DNA of 64,000 bases from Ancylobacter novellus (GCA_003241695.1 QFPN01000002.1:62001-126000), one strand, 5' to 3'. Numbered from the stretch's first letter, positions 6,803-15,472 are shown. Notes: generated from the sequence alone by a model not told the origin. Program-made: numbers and translations.

Positions 6803-7882
6803 ATGGCCGACGCCGCCCGGATCTACGCCGTCGCCAACATTGCCGGAGACGGCATCGGCAAGGAGACCCTTCCGGAAGGCGTCCGCGTGCTGGAGGCGGC
6901 GGCTAGAAAGTTCGGTTTCGAGATTCGCGGGACCGACTACGACTTCGCTTCGGCCGACTACTGGCTGAAGCACGGCCGCATGATGCCGGAGGACTGGAAG
7001 GAGGAGATCGCCCCCAAGGACGCGATCTTCTTCGGCGCGGTCGGTTGGCCCGCCGTCGTGCCCGACCACATCTCGCTCTGGGGCTCGCTGATCCAGTTTC
7101 GGCGCGAGTTCGACCAGTACGCCTCTGTGAGGCCCGCGCGGCTGATGCCCGGCGTGCGCTGCCCGCTCGCAGGCCGTTCCGTCGGCGACATCGACTTCGT
7201 CGTCGTGCGCGAGAACACCGAGGGCGAATATTCGGCGATCGGCGGGCGCATGTTCCCGGGCACGCCGCGCGAGGCCGTCATCCAGGAGACGGTCTTCACC
7301 CGAACCGGCGTCGACCGCATCATGCGCTACGCCTTCGAGCTGGCGCGGACGAGAAAGCGCCGGAAGGTGACCTCGGCCACCAAGTCGAACGGCATCGCGA
7401 TCACGATGCCTTACTGGGACGAGCGCTTCGAGGAGATGCGCAAGGCCTATCCCGACATCGAGACCGACAAGCGCCACATCGACATCCTCGCCGCGCAGTT
7501 CGTGCTGCACCCGGACAGGTTCGACGTCGTCGTCGCCTCCAACCTGTTCGGCGACATCCTGTCGGATCTCGGCCCAGCCTGCGCCGGCACGATCGGCATC
7601 GCGCCTTCCGCCAACATCAATCCCGAGAGAACCTTCCCGTCGCTGTTCGAGCCCGTGCACGGCTCGGCGCCCGACATCGCGGGGCAGGGGATCGCGAACC
7701 CGATCGGACAGATCTGGTCGGCGGCGATGATGCTTGAGCATCTCGGCGAGCTCGAAGCCGCTGCGGCGATCGTGAGGGCGATCGAGACCGTGCTCGCCGA
7801 CGAACGGCTGAAGACCCGCGACCTCGGCGGAAGCGCGGACACCGAGACCTGCGGCAAGGCGGTGGCGGACGCGCTGTCGTGA
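6803..7882 (+). CDS. ttuC: tartrate dehydrogenase / D-malate dehydrogenase (decarboxylating)
   Basis: The 359-residue protein belongs to the isocitrate/isopropylmalate dehydrogenase family. It has the N-terminal nucleotide-binding start GDGIGKET, the substrate loop with SIRR-like YASVRPARLMPG, VVRENTEGEYS, KSNGI (catalytic Lys), the metal-binding SNLFGDILSDL and the NAD-binding EPVHGSAPDIAGQGIANP. VVPDHISLWG and the LKHGRMMP segment are typical of the tartrate/D-malate group rather than LeuB. It would oxidatively decarboxylate D-malate or act on tartrate with NAD. It begins 99 bases after hupE, with a GAGAGGAG ribosome site, and may be separately transcribed. Confidence 0.85.
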   Translation: MADAARIYAVANIAGDGIGKETLPEGVRVLEAAARKFGFEIRGTDYDFASADYWLKHGRMMPEDWKEEIAPKDAIFFGAVGWPAVVPDHISLWGSLIQFRREFDQYASVRPARLMPGVRCPLAGRSVGDIDFVVVRENTEGEYSAIGGRMFPGTPREAVIQETVFTRTGVDRIMRYAFELARTRKRRKVTSATKSNGIAITMPYWDERFEEMRKAYPDIETDKRHIDILAAQFVLHPDRFDVVVASNLFGDILSDLGPACAGTIGIAPSANINPERTFPSLFEPVHGSAPDIAGQGIANPIGQIWSAAMMLEHLGELEAAAAIVRAIETVLADERLKTRDLGGSADTETCGKAVADALS

Positions 7883-7986
7883 GCGCGACGCTGCGGAACG
7901 CGACGGTCGACCATGGTTGGCGTAGCCAGACTGCCACCCGGGCCTATAAGCGCTGCGCCCCGCAGAAAACCGGATGGAAAACGCCG

Positions 7987-8295
7987 ATGAAGCGCGCCGT
8001 TATCGCGACAGCCTTCGCCCTGCTCGCCGCCTGTCACGCCGCGGCGGCCGAAGAGAGCCGGGACAGGAGCGTGGCGGCCTGCAAGGCTGTCGCCGGCCCT
8101 GCTGACAAATCGCATCTCGCGGAGCTTTCCGAGGACGATCTCAAAGAGAAGATGTGCCTCAGCTCCCTGTCGGTCGTCCGGTCGGCCGATCCCATGGCCG
8201 GCATGGAATGCCGCCTCGCCTTCAAGGCGCTTCTCGGCGAATTCTCGCGACGCCATCCCGGCAAGGAGATGAAGGACGTCTACGGGCGCTGCTGA
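7987..8295 (+). CDS. small secreted protein of unknown function
   Basis: The 102-residue protein has a signal peptide (MKRAVIATAFALLAAC, then AAAAEE). The C16 position in LLAACHA could be a lipobox, so it may be a lipoprotein. The mature part holds four cysteines (CKAV, MCLS, MECR and the final GRC) spaced as for two disulfides. I do not recognise the family. It stands alone between the dehydrogenase and the antiporter. Confidence 0.6.
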   Translation: MKRAVIATAFALLAACHAAAAEESRDRSVAACKAVAGPADKSHLAELSEDDLKEKMCLSSLSVVRSADPMAGMECRLAFKALLGEFSRRHPGKEMKDVYGRC

Positions 8296-8483
8296 GGCGC
8301 CGCGTGTCGCGCTCGCCCCAGCGCCGGTTTTCGACTGCGCGATCGATGTTGCGGCGGCGAACAGAATCGCCGGAATGTCCGTCGTCGCCGCGAAGTCGCG
8401 TCCGCCATCGCATCGCCTGACATTGAGAAAGTCCGATACGGCCATCCCGGTCTTCGTCGGCGCGTACGGTGGGGGTTTTCCCG

Positions 8484-9590
8484 ATGGCCTCTCGCGCACG
8501 GGCGGCGGCGTACTACGTCGCGCCGGTCGGCTCGCTCGCCTTCGGCGCGGCGCTCGTCCTTCTCGGCGGGCATCTCCCGATCGCGCCGCCGTTTGCCATC
8601 CTGATCTACGCGACCGCGACCGCCATCCTGTTCTCGACGGTGTTCGTCGTTCTGCATCACGCGGAGAGCGTCGCTCATCGCATCGGCGAACCGTACGGAA
8701 CCTTGCTCCTGACATTCGCGGTGACGACGATCGAAGTCTCGATCATCGTGTCGCTGATGCTGGAGGGAAAGAACAATCCGACGCTCGCGCGGGAGTCGGT
8801 GTTCTCCACCGTCATGATCGTGACCTGCGGCGTCGTCGGCGCTTGCCTGATGCTTGGCGGCTGGCGCCACGGCCATCAGGAGCTCAAGCGTCAGGGCACG
8901 ACCGCTCTTCTGTCCGTTCTGTTCGCTCTCAGCGTTCTCACGCTCGTCCTGCCGAACTATACGCTGACGACCGCGCCCGGCACCTTCTCGGTCTGGCAGT
9001 TGGCCTTCGTCGGCGCGCTCGCCGTGCTGCTGTACGCCGCGTTCGTCTTCGCCCAGACGGTGAGCCATCGCGACGATTTCGTCGAGGATCTCGTGGCGCG
9101 CCCCACCCACGACGCCCGCCCGGAGCGGCGGGAGAACGTCGCCGTCAGCCTGATCATGCTGTTCGCAGGCCTCGGCGGCGTCGTGCTGCTTGCGGAATAT
9201 GTCGCTTCGGGCGTCGAGCACGGTCTGGTCGCGCTCCGGATGCAGCAGGTGGACGCGATCATCGGCGCGTTGATCGCGACGCTGGTTCTTCTGCCGGAAG
9301 GCGTTTCGGCGATCCGCGCGGCGAGAAACAACGAACTTCAGCGCAGCCTGAACATCGCCCTGGGCTCGGCCTGCGCGACCATCGGACTGACGATCCCGAC
9401 CGTGGCGCTCGTCAGCGTGCTCACCGGGCGCGAACTTGTGCTTGGCCTCGGCGCGGGAGACAGCGCGCTGCTGATTCTCGCCCTCGCGATCTGCGTCCTG
9501 AGTTTCAGCACGGGTCGGACGATCGTCCTGACCGGCCTCGTGCATCTGGTCGTGTTCGTGGCCTATCTCCTGCTGATCGTCGTGCCCTGA
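8484..9590 (+). CDS. chaA: calcium/sodium:proton antiporter, ChaA type
   Basis: The 368-residue polytopic membrane protein of the CaCA superfamily has two related halves, each with the acidic alpha-repeat. The first is TFAVTTIEVSIIVSLML near residue 75, and the second is ALIATLVLLPEGVSAIRAARNNELQRSLN (two parts) near residue 260, followed by GSACATIGLTIPTVAL. This is the layout of ChaA, which exports Ca2+, Na+ or K+ in exchange for protons at alkaline pH or high salt. An upstream GTG at 8469 is also in frame. The ATG at 8484 lies just before a normal N-terminus (ASRARAAAYY). Confidence 0.88.
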   Translation: MASRARAAAYYVAPVGSLAFGAALVLLGGHLPIAPPFAILIYATATAILFSTVFVVLHHAESVAHRIGEPYGTLLLTFAVTTIEVSIIVSLMLEGKNNPTLARESVFSTVMIVTCGVVGACLMLGGWRHGHQELKRQGTTALLSVLFALSVLTLVLPNYTLTTAPGTFSVWQLAFVGALAVLLYAAFVFAQTVSHRDDFVEDLVARPTHDARPERRENVAVSLIMLFAGLGGVVLLAEYVASGVEHGLVALRMQQVDAIIGALIATLVLLPEGVSAIRAARNNELQRSLNIALGSACATIGLTIPTVALVSVLTGRELVLGLGAGDSALLILALAICVLSFSTGRTIVLTGLVHLVVFVAYLLLIVVP

Positions 9591-9774
9591 GGGCGCCGAA
9601 TGCCGATCGGAGGGAGCGCGTTTTGCGGAGGGACGGCAAAAGCAGGGCTATGAAGCCTAGATTCATATTTTTAAATATCATTTGATCAGCTTTGAGAGAT
9701 GCGACAAATGGTATTTACGCAATATGTTGTAGGGTTGGTTTCCATTTTTATTGCTGATTTCAGTATGGAGCAGC

Positions 9775-10134
9775 ATGAGCGCGACCCTTCCGACCGCCGC
9801 TTTCCTTGCGCAGGTCTCGCCGGACTTATGCTTCAGGTTGTTGAGCGCCCACGCCGGCCGGCTGAACCAGTGCGCGGCGCACGTCATGGCGCGTCGCGAC
9901 GAGCGAACGAGCTGCACGAACCGCGAATGGGTCGAGCACCTTCGCAAGCGGCGGCGGGCTGCGGCATCCGTTCGGCGGCGGCTGCGGCGGCTCTATGATC
10001 GTGCTGACGAGTTTGGCGTCGACATCGGGCAGCCGACGCGGCCGCGGCCGGCCGAGCCAAAGCCCCTTGCCGAAGTCATCGTCACCGCGCGCCGCTGTCA
10101 CGACGCATGGGGCGACCTTCAGAAAAGAGCGTGA
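9775..10134 (+). CDS. hypothetical basic protein
   Basis: The frame encodes 119 residues, rich in Arg and Ala, with a KRRRAAASVRRRLRRL stretch near residue 60 and PTRPRPAEPKPL near residue 90. There is no signal peptide or membrane segment. I do not recognise it. It is preceded by an unusually AT-rich leader (9650-9770) and followed by an intrinsic terminator at 10141-10170, which supports transcription. It belongs to the accessory patch next to the tRNA-Ser gene. It may be DNA-binding judging only from its charge. Confidence 0.5.
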   Translation: MSATLPTAAFLAQVSPDLCFRLLSAHAGRLNQCAAHVMARRDERTSCTNREWVEHLRKRRRAAASVRRRLRRLYDRADEFGVDIGQPTRPRPAEPKPLAEVIVTARRCHDAWGDLQKRA

Positions 10135-10140
10135 AGAATG

Positions 10141-10170
10141 AAAGCGCCCGCCCTCACCCGCGGGCGTTTT
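10141..10170 (+). terminator. intrinsic terminator
   Basis: Seven-base arms CGCCCGC (10145-10151) and GCGGGCG (10160-10166) with an 8-nt loop are followed by TTTT, directly after the 119-residue hypothetical gene. Confidence 0.75.
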
Positions 10171-10232
10171 CAGTCCAACGTGGCGGGCTTTTGATATGTT
10201 GGAACTGAAAACCCGCATTGCACGAGGCAAAA

Positions 10233-11021
10233 ATGGGCCAGACACGGACACCCCAACTCGGGCTCCATTCGTTTTCTTGTCCCCATTGTAAGGCATTTGC
10301 GCACCAAGATTGGTATCAGATCCTAATAAGAGGTTTTACAGACAAGGGCTCTCCGAGGGCTGTTTTCGAAGAAGACGCACTAGAGATGGAGCATTCAACT
10401 CATCTTCCGCCCGATATAGCTCAAAAAATGTCAAAGTTTTTCAGGCAGATAATTACGGGGAAGCCATTCGTCGACGAATCTTCAGAGTCACAATACGCCA
10501 GTTATATGAACAATTGTTTTGCTACGCTGTGTTATAGTTGCGGCGATTTTGCATTGTGGATCCACGAGCGGATTGTTTGGCCTACGTTCTCGTCTTCTCA
10601 TTTTGCAAATGACGACATGCCGACAGATATCAAAAGGGATTTCGAAGAGGCTGCGGCCATTGTCGACAGCTCTCCACGGGGAGCCGCAGCCTTACTAAGG
10701 CTTTGCATTCAGAAAATTTGTAAACACTGCGGTGAAGCAGGAGAAAATATTAACACCGATATTGGCCGTCTTGTGCAGAAAGGTCTAAATGAGCGGGTTC
10801 AGAAGGCTTTAGATATTGTCCGGGTTATTGGAAATGAAGCTGTTCATCCAGGTCAGATAGATCTTAGAGATAATGAAGGAGTAGCAGGGCAACTATTTAC
10901 ACTCGTAAATTTGATTGTAGAGGAATTAATCTCAAAGCCCAAAAAGATAGATGCTATTTATGCGCTGATACCTGAAACAAAAGTTCAGGCGATCAAAGAC
11001 CGTGACATCAAAAAGAGCTAG
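10233..11021 (+). CDS. DUF4145 domain protein with zinc-ribbon-like cysteines
   Basis: The 262-residue protein has an N-terminal CPHC pair (residues 14-17) matched by a CYSC pair near residue 100, a likely zinc ribbon. A C-terminal DUF4145 domain (about 135-235) shows the family pattern RGAAALLRLCIQKIC, then VIGNEAVHPGQ. DUF4145 occurs alone or fused to restriction and other defence proteins. Base composition is far more AT-rich than its neighbours, and codon choice (TTA, ATA, AGA) is foreign to this genome, so it was probably acquired. ATG at 10233 follows ACGAGG; a TTG at 10218 is also in frame. The function is unknown; defence is a guess from family associations. Confidence 0.8.
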   Translation: MGQTRTPQLGLHSFSCPHCKAFAHQDWYQILIRGFTDKGSPRAVFEEDALEMEHSTHLPPDIAQKMSKFFRQIITGKPFVDESSESQYASYMNNCFATLCYSCGDFALWIHERIVWPTFSSSHFANDDMPTDIKRDFEEAAAIVDSSPRGAAALLRLCIQKICKHCGEAGENINTDIGRLVQKGLNERVQKALDIVRVIGNEAVHPGQIDLRDNEGVAGQLFTLVNLIVEELISKPKKIDAIYALIPETKVQAIKDRDIKKS

Positions 11022-11215
11022 ATATTTCAATGCGACGGCCTGTAATCAGCGCCAAAGAGCTCATGCGGTGTATCAAACGCTTACCCGTCTGGTAGCCCGG
11101 CCCGCCATGGTCGGACGAATTCGGACGCTCGGACCGCCCATTCCTACGTCCGTTTCAGTGTAACAGTTTTAGGACTAATCCCAACTAAGATCCTGAAATG
11201 ATGGATAAAATTAGG

Positions 11216-11307
11216 TGGCGGAGACGGAGGGATTCGAACCCTCGAGACCCGTTTCCAGGTCTGCTCATTTAGCAAACGAGTGCCTTCAGCCTCTCGGCCA
11301 CGTCTCC
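11216..11307 (-). tRNA. serX: tRNA-Ser (anticodon GCT)
   Basis: On the minus strand the sequence starts GGAGACG and ends CGTCTCC-G-CCA, giving a seven-base acceptor stem with encoded CCA (11216-11218). The anticodon loop TTGCTAA holds GCT within a five-pair stem CTCGT/ATGAG (one G-U). A long variable arm and a GGTTCGAATCC T-arm confirm a serine tRNA. Its 3' end faces the AT-rich patch at 9.6-11.2 kb, the usual side for island insertion. Confidence 0.95.
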
Positions 11308-11420
11308 GACGGTCGAGAGGGGTACACGCGGCGCCGCGGGCGGTCAACGGGCTCGGCGCGCGAAAGCGCAGAGCGTCCGCAGGTTTCCGCAGGCGCGAAG
11401 GATCCGCGCGGGCCGGGCCC

Positions 11421-11687
11421 TCAGTGCGCGCGAAGGTGCTCGCGGGCGGCGCGCTGGGCGTCGGCGATCTCTTCGGCGGTCATCTCGAGCGCGAGCTCGC
11501 GGCGCATCCGCGCGGCGTCAGCGACGCCCTCGCGGGCGGCGAGATTGAGCCACTTGTGCGCGGAGACGCGATCGACCGGCGCGCCGCGCCCGATGGCGTG
11601 CATCACGCCGAGCTGGAAGTAGAGCGCGCCGGAAGCGACCGCGCCGAGCGCGCCGCAATCGGCGGAGGACATGTCGTAGCGAGCCAT
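11421..11687 (-). CDS. small Sel1-like repeat protein
   Basis: The 88-residue soluble protein contains one Sel1-type TPR-like unit: YFQLGVMHAIGRGAPVDRV then SAHKWLNLAAREGVADA (residues 23-58). A charged helix ALEMTAEEIADAQRAAREHL follows. Such small proteins are common in Hyphomicrobiales and are thought to mediate protein contacts. Start chosen at ATG 11687 (MARYD); a longer reading from 11777 adds a low-complexity polar segment. It is transcribed towards the tRNA-Ser gene. Confidence 0.75.
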   Translation of the reverse strand: MARYDMSSADCGALGAVASGALYFQLGVMHAIGRGAPVDRVSAHKWLNLAAREGVADAARMRRELALEMTAEEIADAQRAAREHLRAH

Positions 11688-12060
11688 CTGCTTGATCCTG
11701 CCTGAATTCGTCTTGCGTCGACCTTGTTCCTGCCGACGTTCTGGAGACGATGATCGATCCGCTCCGCTACCATCCATTTAAGAGTTGAGATGAATGCAAA
11801 TTGAATCAAATGAAAATGCTCTCTAAATTTAGTCCTGCGTTTACCGTTCATTTCCGAGAGCATGAGGGGCCGACGCCTGAACGCGAGCGTTGGCCGAAGC
11901 GTGGGCGTTGACCATCGGTCAACCACGCCGCGGAAAAGCGAGGCAGGCGAGGGCGACGGCTTTCCTGCGGACACGCGCGGGAGCATGATATTTCAAAATG
12001 GACGGCTGGCGCCGAGCGACCGGTGATCCCGAAACGGCCGGCGATCCAGGGAGCAACGCC
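11688..12060. other. 373-base spacer between divergent genes
   Basis: The spacer separates the Sel1-like gene (minus) from the DUF2147 gene (plus). Positions 11770-11850 are noticeably AT-rich and probably carry one or both promoters. I see no RNA gene, repeat or convincing additional coding frame. Confidence 0.5.
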
Positions 12061-12474
12061 ATGATCCGTTCCATCGCGCTCGCGCCGGCGCTGTGTCTCG
12101 CGCTCGCCGCCGCGGCGTCCGCCGATCCCGTAGGCGTCTGGAGCACGCCGAAGGCGAAGGTGCGCGTGTCCGACTGCGGCTCTGGGCTCTGCGCGACCAT
12201 CCTGTCGCTCAAGGAGCCGAACGACGCGACGGGGCAGCCGAAGGTCGACCGCAACAATCCCGACCCGTCGAAGAAAAGCCGGCCGATCGTCGGGATTTCG
12301 GTGCTGAGCGGCATGAAGCCTGACGGCGCGCGCTGGCTCGGGCAGATCTACAATCCCGAGGATGGCCGCAGCTACAAGGCTTACATGACCGAGGGCGACG
12401 GCAAGCTCACGGTTGAGGGCTGCGCGTTCGGCGGCCTCGTCTGCAAGACGCAGATATGGAAGCGGAGCGAGTAA
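12061..12474 (+). CDS. DUF2147 periplasmic protein
   Basis: The 137-residue protein has a signal peptide cleaved after ASA (residues 1-20) and a DUF2147 domain: PVGVWSTPKAKVRVSDCG at the start, WLGQIYNPEDGRSYKAYM in the middle and a C-terminal GCAFGGLVCKTQIWKR. Two Cys pairs fit periplasmic disulfides. DUF2147 proteins are lipocalin-like beta-barrels of unknown ligand. ATG at 12061 follows an AGGGAG ribosome site. Confidence 0.85.
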   Translation: MIRSIALAPALCLALAAAASADPVGVWSTPKAKVRVSDCGSGLCATILSLKEPNDATGQPKVDRNNPDPSKKSRPIVGISVLSGMKPDGARWLGQIYNPEDGRSYKAYMTEGDGKLTVEGCAFGGLVCKTQIWKRSE

Positions 12475-12675
12475 CCTGACGGTTCGAACTTCTTCCGTCC
12501 AAATATCCAAACCTGAAGCGTTCGTTCCCATCTCACTTTTTATTTTTTCGGGCGGGCGGCGGGAGCTTCCGGGCCGCTAAGACGTTCTTTGCGCAGAACG
12601 ACCAAAGCGAACAACAAGACGCTGAGACCTTTGCGGGCGGTTAGCGACCCGCCTTGGCGCGAAAAAGGTGAGACA

Positions 12676-12990
12676 ATGCGCAAGATCTTGACCATCGCCC
12701 TGTCGGGCGCGCTCACGGCGGTGATTTTTGCTCCGCTGGCGAACGCACAGTCGGGCTACGACACCAACACCAATCGCGGCGGCGCGACGACGGGAAGCGG
12801 CGAGGCGCGTCCGGATGCGACGACGGGCGCGAGCGGCGGCGCGCCTTCAGGCGCAGCGTCAAAGGCCGCCCCCACTCAAGGCAGCGTCTCGGGCAGCGGT
12901 ATGTCGCGGCCGGACGCATCGCCTGCCGGAGCGAGCGGCGCGCCGGAGGCGTCGCCCCCTAAAAAGGCGACCGGGACCCAGAACGACTGA
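12676..12990 (+). CDS. secreted low-complexity Gly/Ser/Ala/Pro-rich protein
   Basis: The 104-residue protein has a signal peptide (cleavage after ANAQ near residue 24). Its mature part is almost entirely Gly, Ser, Ala, Pro and Thr, with two SG-x-x-RPDA motifs (GSGEARPDATTGASGG and GSGMSRPDASPAGASG), that is, an internal repeat. It is disordered and has no recognisable domain. An AAAAAGGTGAG leader precedes ATG, and an efficient terminator follows at 13011. Confidence 0.65.
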   Translation: MRKILTIALSGALTAVIFAPLANAQSGYDTNTNRGGATTGSGEARPDATTGASGGAPSGAASKAAPTQGSVSGSGMSRPDASPAGASGAPEASPPKKATGTQND

Positions 12991-13010
12991 TTTTCTCGCG
13001 ATCGGCAAAC

Positions 13011-13044
13011 AAAGGCCCGCCCGAGCGTCTCCGGGCGGGCCTTT
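13011..13044. terminator. bidirectional intrinsic terminator
   Basis: A perfect 13-base inverted repeat (13011-13023 with 13032-13044) starts with AAAGGCCCGCCCG and ends in TTT on both strands. It separates the convergent genes ending at 12990 (plus) and 13070 (minus). Confidence 0.9.
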
Positions 13045-13069
13045 ACGTTTCGCGGATCGTTGTGGTCCG

Positions 13070-13564
13070 TCAGAGCTTGCGCCCGAGCACCACGCCCGCG
13101 AGCGTCGCAATCAGCACCATGTTGAGCGCCCGCTTGCGCCGAGAGCCGCGGCGCTGGAGCGGGACCTCGTCGTGAAGCGTATCGTCGGCGGCCGCGCGCA
13201 TCGCCGCCGCGCGGGGTGGTTTCGCGGAGCGGGCTTCGGACAGCGCCGCGCCGGCCGCGCCGACTTCCGCCCGCACGCGGTCGAACAGCGGCGCAGGTCG
13301 CTTCGGCTTCGGCTCCCAACTGCCGATCCAGGCGATCAGCCCTGCGAGGACCAGCAGTCCGCCGCCGACGGCAGCCGCGGCGCCGGCCGCACCGAGCCGC
13401 GGCTCGAGCGCGATCACGGCCGCGGCGACGAGCGCGCCGAGGCCGAGCAGCCCGAGCACGCCGGCGACCGCGAGGAACCCTGCGAGCTTCTTCATCCGGG
13501 CGATGCGGCGGCCGATGTCGAAGGTCGCAAATCCCAGGCCCGCCTGCAGCAGCAGGCGCAGCAT
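13070..13564 (-). CDS. phage-holin-superfamily-like membrane protein
   Basis: The 164-residue protein has two adjacent membrane helices (LAGFLAVAGVLGLLGLGALVAAAVIAL, about 26-52, and AAAAVGGGLLVLAGLIAWIG, about 60-82). A basic, Ala-rich cytoplasmic part and a last short hydrophobic segment MVLIATLAGVVL follow. This architecture is that of the phage-holin-like/DUF1469 proteins commonly paired with DUF883. It overlaps the upstream DUF883 gene by one base (TGATG). Role unknown, possibly membrane stress or ribosome anchoring as proposed for YqjE/YqjD. Confidence 0.7.
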   Translation of the reverse strand: MLRLLLQAGLGFATFDIGRRIARMKKLAGFLAVAGVLGLLGLGALVAAAVIALEPRLGAAGAAAAVGGGLLVLAGLIAWIGSWEPKPKRPAPLFDRVRAEVGAAGAALSEARSAKPPRAAAMRAAADDTLHDEVPLQRRGSRRKRALNMVLIATLAGVVLGRKL

Positions 13565-13854
13565 CAGCGGCGGCTCCGCCCGAGCGCGCCGACCACGTAG
13601 CCGACGCCGAGCGCGATCAGCACGGAGGTCAGCGGGTTCTCGACGACGGCGTCGCTGAGATCCTCGGCCGCGCCCTCGACCTTGGCGCGGGCGGTGTCGA
13701 CGCCTTCGCGAGCGGCGTTCTTCGCCGTCGCGGCGCCGTCGGCGAGGAGCGACTGCAACGTGTCGGTCAGGCGCGCGACATCGTCCCTGAGAGCGGCGAG
13801 GTCGGCTTCGAGCGCGGATTCGGGGGCGGCGGCGCCGGGTTGGGTGTCGGACAT
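13564..13854 (-). CDS. DUF883 (ElaB/YqjD-type) membrane-anchored protein
   Basis: The 96-residue protein has a long amphipathic coiled coil (ALEADLAALRDDVARLTDTL and onwards, about 14-70). A single C-terminal helix (NPLTSVLIALGVGYVVGALG) and an RSRR end follow, exactly the ElaB/YqjD/DUF883 layout. E. coli homologues are inner-membrane proteins that bind inactive ribosomes in stationary phase. It is the first gene of a two-gene unit with the holin-like protein. Confidence 0.85.
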   Translation of the reverse strand: MSDTQPGAAAPESALEADLAALRDDVARLTDTLQSLLADGAATAKNAAREGVDTARAKVEGAAEDLSDAVVENPLTSVLIALGVGYVVGALGRSRR

Positions 13855-13958
13855 CGGCGTTTCTCCTGTCGGGTGGTGCGGTCGGCGGTCGTCGCGCCGC
13901 GCTTTCGGTGAGGTCGGAGGCGGAACGTCGGCGGGATCGAGGACGTTCCGGGCGGATT

Positions 13959-14672
13959 TCAGGCGGTGCGGGCGCGCTGTCCGAACAACACAGCCTGTGC
14001 GGCCTTGTCGTTCGCGAGGTCGACCGCAGGGGCGTCGACCTTCACGGCGAGGCCGCGCTGCACGGCGGGGCGCGCGAGCATCCGTTCGAGCCAGCGCTTC
14101 ACGTTCGGCGTGTCGTCGATGTCATGGCCCTGCTTGTCCCAGAGCTTGGCCCAGCCGACGCACGCCACGTCCGCGATCGAAAGCTCGCCGCAGATGAAGT
14201 CGCGTCCCTTCAGCCGCTCGTCGAGCACGCCGTAGAGCCGGTTGCCTTCGTTGACGTAGCGGTCGATCGCGTAAGGGATCTTTTCAGGGGCGTAGTTCCG
14301 GAAGTGATGGATCTGGCCGAGCATCGGCCCGAAGCCGCCCATCTGCCAGAACAGCCATTCGTCGACCTCGATCCGGCCACGCTCGTCGGCTGGATACAGC
14401 TTGCCCGTCTTGCGTCCGAGATACTGCAGGATCGCCCCGGACTCGAAGATCGAGATCGGCCGGCCGCCGGGGCCGTCCGGATCGACCACGGCCGGCATCT
14501 TGTTGTTCGGCGAGATCTTCAGAAAGTCCGGCTTGAACTGGTCGCCCGCGCCGATGTTCACCGGGATCACGCGATAGGGCAGGCCGATCTCCTCGAGCAT
14601 GATGGTGATCTTCCATCCGTTCGGTGTCGGCCAATAATAGAGGTCGATCGGCGCGCCGGCGGCTTCGGCCAT
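13959..14672 (-). CDS. glutathione S-transferase (nu class, YfcG/YghU-like)
   Basis: The 237-residue cytoplasmic enzyme has an N-terminal thioredoxin-like domain opening IDLYYWPTPNGWKITIMLEE. This is the YfcG-type start in which TPNGxK replaces a catalytic Ser/Tyr. SPNNKMPAVVDPDGPGG and the ESGAILQYLG glutathione-binding motif follow. The helical C-terminal domain (about 95-220) contains SIADVACVGW. Nu-class enzymes bind two glutathione molecules and show disulfide reductase activity. ATG at 14672 starts the conserved MAEAAG tail. It stands alone after the anti-sigma gene. Confidence 0.9.
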   Translation of the reverse strand: MAEAAGAPIDLYYWPTPNGWKITIMLEEIGLPYRVIPVNIGAGDQFKPDFLKISPNNKMPAVVDPDGPGGRPISIFESGAILQYLGRKTGKLYPADERGRIEVDEWLFWQMGGFGPMLGQIHHFRNYAPEKIPYAIDRYVNEGNRLYGVLDERLKGRDFICGELSIADVACVGWAKLWDKQGHDIDDTPNVKRWLERMLARPAVQRGLAVKVDAPAVDLANDKAAQAVLFGQRARTA

Positions 14673-14752
14673 GGGAGGGTCCCTCGCATCTCGTTCGAGA
14701 GCGAAGCTAGACACGACGTGGGCGCAGACAAGGCTCGACGCCCTGCGCTGTC

Positions 14753-15472
14753 TCAGCGCGGGGGCTCGGCGAACCCCTTGAAGAGGATCGGGCCGGTCGG
14801 CCTGCCGGTCGGCGAGCCGCCGGCAGGTTCGAGCGTGATCTCGTAGAGTTGCCGCGGTTTCGGCGCGGGCAATGATACGGGGGTGAGTCGCGCCGCGCCG
14901 TCGTCTTTGAGCAGCCCGAGCGAGACGGGCCCCGTTTCGCGGTCGGGCAGCGTCCAGACCTGCATGATGCGTCCCTCCGGCACGGCCACGTCGGAAAGCG
15001 GCGCGACGTAGGACGAACCGTCGGCGAAGACCTCCACGATCGCCCCCGGACGATCGTCGGCCGTCAGCAGCACGGCGATCACCTGCGGCTGCCTTTGGGC
15101 GTCGCGATATGCGAGGCCCGCCGCCACCGCGAGGACGACGCTCGCCGCGGCGCCGGCCAGAGCGGCTCCCCGCAGCGCCGCGACGTCGCCCCACAGCCGC
15201 GACAGAAGCGACGGCTTCGGTTCCGCTGCGCCGCGCGCCGCGGGCGAGGGGCGCGCGTCCAGTCCGGCTTCGATGCGCTCCCACACGGCCTCGGACGGCG
15301 CGGAGGGCGCGGCCGAGTCGTCGAGTTCGATGAGGCGGCCGCGCCACTCGGCGATCGCCGCGGCGAGCGCGGGGTCGCGCCCGGCGCGTCGCTCGACGTC
15401 GGCGGCGGCTCCGGGGTCCAGCAGGCCGAGAGCATACTCGCCGGCGAGCGCGTGGATCTCCTCGGCGTTCAT
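14753..15472 (-). CDS. anti-sigma factor, RskA/anti-sigma-K type
   Basis: The 239-residue protein starts with a cytoplasmic anti-sigma domain (IHALAGEYALGLLD, residues 6-19). A membrane helix is at about 105-125 (ALAGAAASVVLAVAAGLAY), and a periplasmic RskA domain has AVLLTADDRPGAIVEVFAD, IMQVWTLPD and the final LYEITLEPAGGSPTGRPTGPIL motifs. It would hold the co-encoded ECF sigma factor at the membrane until released. It overlaps the sigma gene by ATGA, so both are made together. Confidence 0.92.
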   Translation of the reverse strand: MNAEEIHALAGEYALGLLDPGAAADVERRAGRDPALAAAIAEWRGRLIELDDSAAPSAPSEAVWERIEAGLDARPSPAARGAAEPKPSLLSRLWGDVAALRGAALAGAAASVVLAVAAGLAYRDAQRQPQVIAVLLTADDRPGAIVEVFADGSSYVAPLSDVAVPEGRIMQVWTLPDRETGPVSLGLLKDDGAARLTPVSLPAPKPRQLYEITLEPAGGSPTGRPTGPILFKGFAEPPR

